A stretch of 64,000 nucleotides of DNA, taken from the NCBI GenBank assembly GCA_014529385.2, contig CM043964.1, forward strand, positions 131,913,420 through 131,977,419. The letters are read 5' to 3'. This document shows, piece after piece, positions 57,880 to 64,000 of the stretch. Position numbers and translations under genes: made by a program. This DNA comes from Adiantum capillus-veneris. Its lineage: Eukaryota > Streptophyta > Polypodiopsida > Polypodiales > Pteridaceae. The notes beneath the pieces are model-generated. The model was not told the DNA's origin, searched no databases, and was given only the letters and a program-made list of their open reading frames with translations. How positions within the stretch are numbered: the first letter of the stretch is position 1; every line of letters starts with the position of its first letter.

Positions 57880-60800
57880 TTTGAGATTCCTCTACGAAAA
57901 CATATGCTTGTGTTTCTTGTGATAAAGTCAAGTTTCTTGAACGGTCTAAGAAAATTCCTATGCTTGGCTTCCCACGTCAACATGACTATCAATGCAAAAT
58001 TAAATTTATCCTATCAGATTAGCAATATGTTTGATTACCTCCCATGTTGGAAGTTGGGTGGCTTCAACTTCTTCCACCATCGATACATCCACTTGAGCTA
58101 CGATTGAAGTAGATGATGCCTTCCTTTGAATCTTTTTGGTAGGTGGAACAACAAGAGCATTCTTGGATCTTCAAGTCACTCGCTTCGGAGCCATCGTATT
58201 AAGTTAGAGAAGAGGAAAACCTTCACTGTGAAAAGTAGAGTTATGGCTTCCTTACCTGCAGAAAAGATGGTAAAAGAGAGAAAGAAAGAAAACTCAACAA
58301 TCTCAGGGACAACACGATGGTGAGATTTGAAGATGGGGATGGGTTGAGAGTAAGAGCTTGAGGGCGAGAAGATAACTCCAGCATCAAGGCAATAGAGCTT
58401 TCACTTATGAGGACTTCTATGTATGTGTCTTGAAAGTGAGGGAACATGGGCCTTTATATACGCTCTCAAGAGCCAAAATCACAAGCTAAGAATAACGAAA
58501 AGCCACAGATAAGTTCGTGCACATTGTGGCTATTTTTTCAATAATATTATCTATTTATTTTTGGCAAGCACGCATCTCGTTGCACGATTTTGAGACTCTA
58601 ATTCTAGGAGAAGCTTGGCTTCCAAGAAAAGAAGCTCTAAACTTGACTTCACTTGTTTCTCTAAAAATACTCTTTCTTTCCTAATACTCCTTCTCTCCTA
58701 AAAATACTCCTCCTTTCCTAAAATTATCTTTTTGCAAAGATCAACTCTTATCTTTAGATATAGTCTTGAGGCTTAAGTTTCCCATATCAGCCTATTGTTT
58801 CCAAGTGAAAAAGGGCCATAATTATTAGTTCAAGAGTTCAATTTTTGATCCAATTGTTTTGATAATATTCTCTAGGACTCAACAAAACGCGAACCTTAAA
58901 CACTTTTGCAAAGTAAATTTTTCAATTTCTTATGAGTTTGCCGCTACCACGCGAAATTTCTCTGTCTAACCAACAGAGCCTTTGCAAAGGATTTATTTAT
59001 TTGCTAGCACGGATTGCTTAACCTTCTCATCTTGCTAACCGTGAGGGATGAAAAGAGAGTTGATAACCTTAGCTTAATTTTTGCTAATTGTGGGATCATC
59101 TTGCTAACCGCGAGGCATCTCGCTAATTGCAAGGCACCTTGCTACCCGCAAAGAACACAAGATACTGTTTCAACAATTCTTCTCCTTAAATGATTCTTCA
59201 AACATGATCAATCAACTCTTTATATCAAACAATAACAACTTATCAAATAGAGACAATTTATCAAACGATTCTTTCACTACTCTACAAATACATATGCTTG
59301 TTTCTTGTGATAGAATCACGTATCTTGAGGTTTAAAAAAATCCCTATGCTTGGATTCCTAGGTTAACATGAATAGCAATGCAAAATTATAAATTTATCAT
59401 ATCGGATTAGCGATATGTTCAATTACCTCCCATGTTGAAAGTTGGGCGAATTCAACTTCTTCCGCCGTTGATACATCCACTTGAGCTACAATTGGAGTAG
59501 ATGATGCCTTCCTTTGTATCTTTCTTGGAGGTGGAACAATAAGAGTGTCCTTGGAGCTTCAAGTCACTCACTTCGGAGCCATCGTATTAAGTTAGAGAAG
59601 AGGAAAAGCTTCGCTGTCAAAAGTAGAGTTATGGCTTCCTTACTTGCGGAGAAGATGATAAAAGAGAGAGAGAAAGAGAACTCAACAATCTAAGGGACAA
59701 CACGATGGTGATAAAGATGGATTTGAAGATGGAGATGGGTTGAGAGTAAGATCTTGAGGGAGAGAGATTGAGGGTGAGAAGATAACTCCGGCATCAAGGC
59801 AATAGAGATTTTGCTTCTGAGAACTTCTATGTATGTGTCAAACCAACAGAGCGTTTGCAACGGATTTATTTATTTGCTAACACAAATTGATCAACCTTCC
59901 CATATCGTTAATCATGAGGGATAAAAAGAGAGTTGATAACCTTAGCTTAATCTCCTCTAACTGTAGGATCATCTTGCTAACCACGAGGCATCTCGCTAAT
60001 TCCAAGTCACCTTACTACCTGCAAAGAACAAAAGATATTGTTTCAACAATTCTTCTCCTTAAATGATTCTTCAAACATGATCAATTAATTCTTTATATCA
60101 AACAATAACAATTTATCAAGAAATAAAAATTTATCAAATAGTGACAATATATCAAACAATTCTTTCACTACTCTACGCAAACATATGCTTGTTTCTTGTG
60201 ATACAATCACGTGTCTTGAATGATTAAAAGAAATCCTTATGCTTAGATTCCTAGGTTAACATGAATAGCAATGCAAAATTATAAATTTATCCTATCGGAT
60301 TAGCGATATGTTTGATTACCTCCCATGTTGGAAGTTGGGGACGGCTTCAATTTCTTCCGCCGTCGATACATCCACTTGAGCTACGATTGGAGTAGATGAT
60401 GCCTTTCTTTGTAACTTTCTTGGAGGTGGAACAATAGAAGCATCCTTGGAGCTTCAAGTCACTCGCTTCGGAGCCACCTTATTGACTTAGAGAAGAGGAA
60501 AAGCTTCGCTATGAAAAGTAGAGTTATGGCTTCCTTACTTGTGGAGAAGATGGTAAAAGAGAGAGAGAAAGAGAACTCAACAATCAGAGGGACAACACGA
60601 TGGTGATAAAGATGGATTTGAAGATGGAGATGGGTTGAGAGTAAGAGCTTGAGGGAGAGAGATTGAGGGTGAGAAGATAACTCCGGCATCAAGGCAATAG
60701 AGCTTTCGCTTCTGAGAACTTCTATGTATGTGTCTTGAAAGTGAGGGAACATGGACCTTTATATAAGCTCTCAAGAGCCAAAATCACAAGCTAAGAATAA

Positions 60801-62050
60801 GGAAAATACAAAGATAAGTTCGTGCGCGTTTGGGGCTGTTTTTTTATAATATTTATCTATTTATTTTTTGCAAGCACGCATCTCGATGCACAATTTTGAG
60901 ACTCTAATTTTAGGAGAAGCTTGGCTTCCAAGAAAAGAAGCTCTAAACTTGACTTCACTTGCTTCTTTAAAAATACTCTTTCTTTCCTAAAAATACTCCT
61001 TCTCTCCTAAAAAATACTCCTCCTTTCCTAAAATTACCGTTTTTTTAAAGATCAACTCTTATCTTTAGATATAGTCTTGAGGCTTCAGTTTCGTAAAACA
61101 TCCTATTGTTTCCAAGTGAAAAAGGGCCATAATTATTAGTTCCAGAGTCCAGTTTTTGATCCAATTGTTCTGATAAAATTCTCTATGACTCAACAAAATG
61201 CAAACCTTAAACACTTTTGCAAAGTAAAATTTTCAATTTCTTATGAGTTTGCCGCTACACGCAAACTTTCTCTGTTTAACCAACAGAGCCTTTGCAAAGG
61301 ATTTATTTGTTTGCTAACACGAATTTCTTAACCTTCCCATCTTGCTAACCACAAGGAATAAAAAGAGAGTTGATAACCTTAGCTTAATCTCCACTAACTG
61401 CAGGATCATCTTGCTAACCGTGAGGCATCTCGCTAATTGCAAGGTTGAGGGTAAGAGCTTGAGGGAGAGAGGTTGAGGGCGAGAAGATAACTCCGATGTC
61501 AAGGCAATAGAGCTTCCACTTCTGAGAGCTTCTATGTGTGTGTCTTGAAAGTGAGGGAAGAGGGTCCTTTAAATAGTCTCTCAAGAGCCAAAATCACAAG
61601 CTAAGAATAACATAAAGTAGAGAGATAAGTTCGGCACGATCGCAAATTTTTTTAAAGTTGTTTTTTTAATGGTTACATATTCTAACGCACGATTTTGAGA
61701 CTCTAATTTTAGGAGAAACTTGGCTTTCAAGAAACAAGCTCTGAACTTGACTTCACTTGCTTCTCTAAAAATTCTCCTTCTCTCCTAAAAATACTCCTCC
61801 TTTTCTAGAATTACTCTCTTTCCTAAAATTACTCGTTCCTTCTTAAGGGTCAACTCTTCTCTTTAGATATATTCTTGAGGCTTAAGTTTCTCATATCAAC
61901 TTATTGTTTCCAAGTGAAAAAGGACCATAATTATTAGTTCCGATCCGATTGTTTCAATAAAACTCTCCATGACTCAACAAAATGAAAACCTTAGACACTT
62001 TTGCAAAGTAAATAAAATATATTTTTATTGAAAAAATATTGGGTACATTA
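57880..62050 (-). repeat. Tandem array of ~1.4-kb LTR-derived units
   Basis: Units start at about 57900, 59290 and 60181 (CATATGCTTGTTTCTTGTGA), plus a partial unit from about 61440. Unit 1 is 1,390 bp. Unit 2 lost its middle near 59838, and unit 3 joins unit 4 by another deletion near 61444. Each complete unit has, in order, CAAGTCACTCGCTTCGGAGC, ATGGCTTCCTTAC, CTTTATATA.., ACGATTTTGAGACTCTAATT, CAACTCTTATCTTTAGATAT and GCCTTTGCAAAGGATTTATT. Read on the minus strand this gives TATATAAAG promoters (58452, 60758; TATTTAAAG near 61567). Open frames on either strand are not shared between units. Confidence 0.8.
58450..58462 (-). promoter_or_regulatory. TATA box of array unit 1
   Basis: Minus strand GCGTATATAAAGGCCC; the same site in unit 3 is at about 60756-60767 (GCTTATATAAAGG). 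Confidence 0.5.
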
Positions 62051-62436
62051 TATATCCTCACTAGCAAACATCTTGAACACATATGTGTTGCGAATGTTGC
62101 ACCTGATGTGAAAGTTGCACGAAAAGAGGAGAAACAAAGTGGGAACAACACGTGCTATATAGCACCACCCATGGAGGATTGTAAGGGACTTGATATGCAG
62201 TAAACGGCACTGATAAAAATTCTGCACAAAATGTTAAAATTGCATGCACGGTACTGCCTGTAGTGGAAACGGAGGCCGAAATGAGCCCGAATCAAAAATT
62301 TGAGCAGACTAAGTTCTATGAGCTATCCCAAAGTATTTGTCGACGTGATGACACTTGCCAAAGCTCACAAAAATTAGAGAAAGTGAGAAAGTGTGTGCTA
62401 GAGCTGCTTGTGACTAAGCCCGAGAGGACACAACCT

Positions 62437-62450
62437 GCTGTGATACCAAT
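62437..62450 (-). promoter_or_regulatory. Primer binding site variant next to an LTR end
   Basis: Minus strand CCAACA|ATTGGTATCACAGC: a CA end followed by a near match to the tRNA-Met primer site (ATTGGTATCAGAGC). On the plus strand the LTR would begin at 62451 with TGTTGGAATTAGG. Confidence 0.6.
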
Positions 62451-62706
62451 TGTTGGAATTAGGGTTGCAAGAAAACACACTGAGCTTGGAGAAGACAAAA
62501 GAAATGGCAAGGCACACAACAGAGAATGTATTACTTAGTGCACAATGGAAAGATAAGATAGCCCTAGAGTGATGATTGTATATACAATGCACGGGGGAAA
62601 AACCTCCTAATGAGTCCTAACTGTGTTCACACACATCACTATTACATGTATATAGTAACACTGGTGCTAGATCTTCTATGAGTTTGAGCTCAACCTGTGA
62701 CAAAGG

Positions 62707-63283
62707 AACATGGATCGCGACCCATGTATCTCTATGTCAGATCTCACTGAAACTTGACACATAGCTTCCCTTTAGTCCACTGATCCCTAATATATGGTTT
62801 TTATGTGATTTGGATCAATTTAGGTCACCCAAAAACCCTAGGTATGTCTGGCGGTTTTTGGACTTGAAGTACTTTTGCTCCTTTTGGATCCACTTCTTGA
62901 AATTTTTTGGCAACCTTGCTTTTGAATATTTTATTTGTATCGGTCTTAGCTACAAGTCTGCAAGACCACTATCTAAAATACCAGAAAAGGTACATGGATT
63001 GCGATCCATGTTCCATGAAATCTGGGCCCAAATTTGGCTTGATGATTACTTGCAGTTTAACTAGTCCACTCCTCCACTTATTTTTGGATTTAGAAAACTT
63101 TTTATCAAACCAAAGCAAATTTTGTCTATGTCCTTTGGTTTTTGCCTAGCTAATGGTTTTTTGATGATTTGGTCTACTTTTTTGCAGTTTTTTCTATGGT
63201 GCACTTTGCCAATTGTTGTTAGCTATCTATTGCCCAAATCTCAACCTCAAATGGTCAAAAGGTGCATAGATCATGATCCATGT
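62707..63283. repeat. Palindrome family II, cluster 2 (three sites)
   Basis: Sites at 62707-62728, 62992-63011 and 63264-63283, spaced 285 and 272 bp. Left context AAAAGGT; right context TTTGACAGCATTTTGA at 63280 matches TTTGGCAGCCTTTTCAGA at 45546. Confidence 0.85.
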
Positions 63284-63358
63284 TTGACAGCATTTTGACA
63301 TAAAATTTGGCCACCAGAATGCTTAAGGCCTGTAGAGACCAATTCTCACCCCTTTTTG

Positions 63359-64000
63359 GATGTAATGTACCCAATATTTTTTAATAAAAGTATTTTATTT
63401 ACTTTGCAAATATTTAAGGTTTGTATTCTATAAAGTCAAAGAGCATTCTAATGGAACAATCAGATTGAAAATCGGACACTAGAACTACTAATTATGACTC
63501 TTATTCATTTGAAAACAATAGGTTGATGGGAAACTTAAGCGTCAAGACTGTATCTAAAGATAAGAGTTGACCTTTTAGGAAAGAGAGAGCAATTTTAGGA
63601 AAGGAGGAGTAATTTTAGAAGAGAAGGAGTACTTTTAGGAAAGAAAGAGTCTTTTTAAAAAAGAGAGAGGAGGAGTTTAGTTTAGAGCTCTTTTCTTGGA
63701 AGCCAAGCTTCTTTTTAGAGACTTGAAATCGCGCATCGGAATCTGTGTGCACAAAAAATATATAATTATTTGTTTACTTTTTTTCTTTAACAGCCACGAA
63801 CATGCACGAACTTATCTCTCTTTGCTTCCCTCTATTCCTAGCTTATGATTTTGTCCTTGAGAGCCTATATAAAGAACCCTCTACCTTCACTTTGAATACA
63901 CACACTCTCAGAAGCGGAAGCTCTCTTGACTTGACGTCGGAGTTACCTTCTCTACCTCAACTTCTCTCCCTCAAGCTCTTACCTTCAAACCAACTCCATC
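63359..64000 (+). repeat. Inverted copy of the LTR-derived unit, cut by the window end
   Basis: Starts TGTAATGTACCCAATATTTT and continues through TAAGAGTTGACC, TTCTTGGAAGCCAAGCTTC, CTATATAAAG (63868) and CTCAGAAGCGGAAGCTCT. This is the reverse complement of the 61500-62050 unit, placed head to head with it. Confidence 0.8.

Overview
This is nuclear DNA from a land plant with a large, repeat-choked genome. The evidence is spliceosomal GT-AG introns, a decayed plastid-pathway gene (ispF), a plant-type small heat-shock protein frame, Ty3/Gypsy and other LTR elements with tRNA-Met-type primer sites, and more than twenty (GA/CT)n tracts. I cannot name the species. A gymnosperm, fern or lycophyte fits at least as well as a flowering plant, but that is inference.

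Layout. 0-2.2 kb: a decayed, once spliced gene of unknown family whose end resembles a methyltransferase fold. 2.5-8.8 kb: a satellite built on an almost perfect 28-bp palindrome, enclosing two FCP1/CTD-phosphatase-like genes, one with its catalytic aspartates lost. 8.8-14.4 kb: a second satellite built on the word CCACCACTTGTCC, ending in a 318-bp higher-order dimer. 14.5-36.3 kb: one gene of the DUF7869 type (GHTHEDID motif), cut into three by two insertions. The first is an 8.66-kb element with imperfect terminal inverted repeats and a 9-11 bp target duplication (Mutator-like), itself full of GA tracts, a MITE, hairpin elements and a LINE ORF1. The second is a 9.8-kb Ty3/Gypsy element on the minus strand with gag, protease, RT, RNase H, integrase and a long extra ORF after integrase. 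36.3-43.7 kb: AT-rich DNA with a 152-bp minisatellite and two tandem copies of an LTR-like module with tRNA-Met primer site. 43.7-50.4 kb: non-coding DNA with a second palindrome family and a remnant LTR element. 50.4-57.8 kb: an ispF pseudogene, a second MITE/hairpin/GA cluster, a small heat-shock protein gene and GA-bearing tandem duplications. 57.8-64 kb: a tandem array of LTR-derived ~1.4-kb units, another LTR/primer-site junction, more copies of the second palindrome, and an inverted copy of the array unit running off the window.

Few genes look functional. The best intact frames are the small heat-shock protein (possibly shortened) and the second FCP1-like gene (one in-frame stop or small intron). 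Everything else is transposon protein or decayed coding DNA. The most interesting items are the reconstructable DUF7869-type gene with its nested insertions, the two unrelated palindrome-punctuated repeat families, the GC-cored hairpins that sit against GA tracts, and the LTR module whose divergence changes abruptly at its TATA box.
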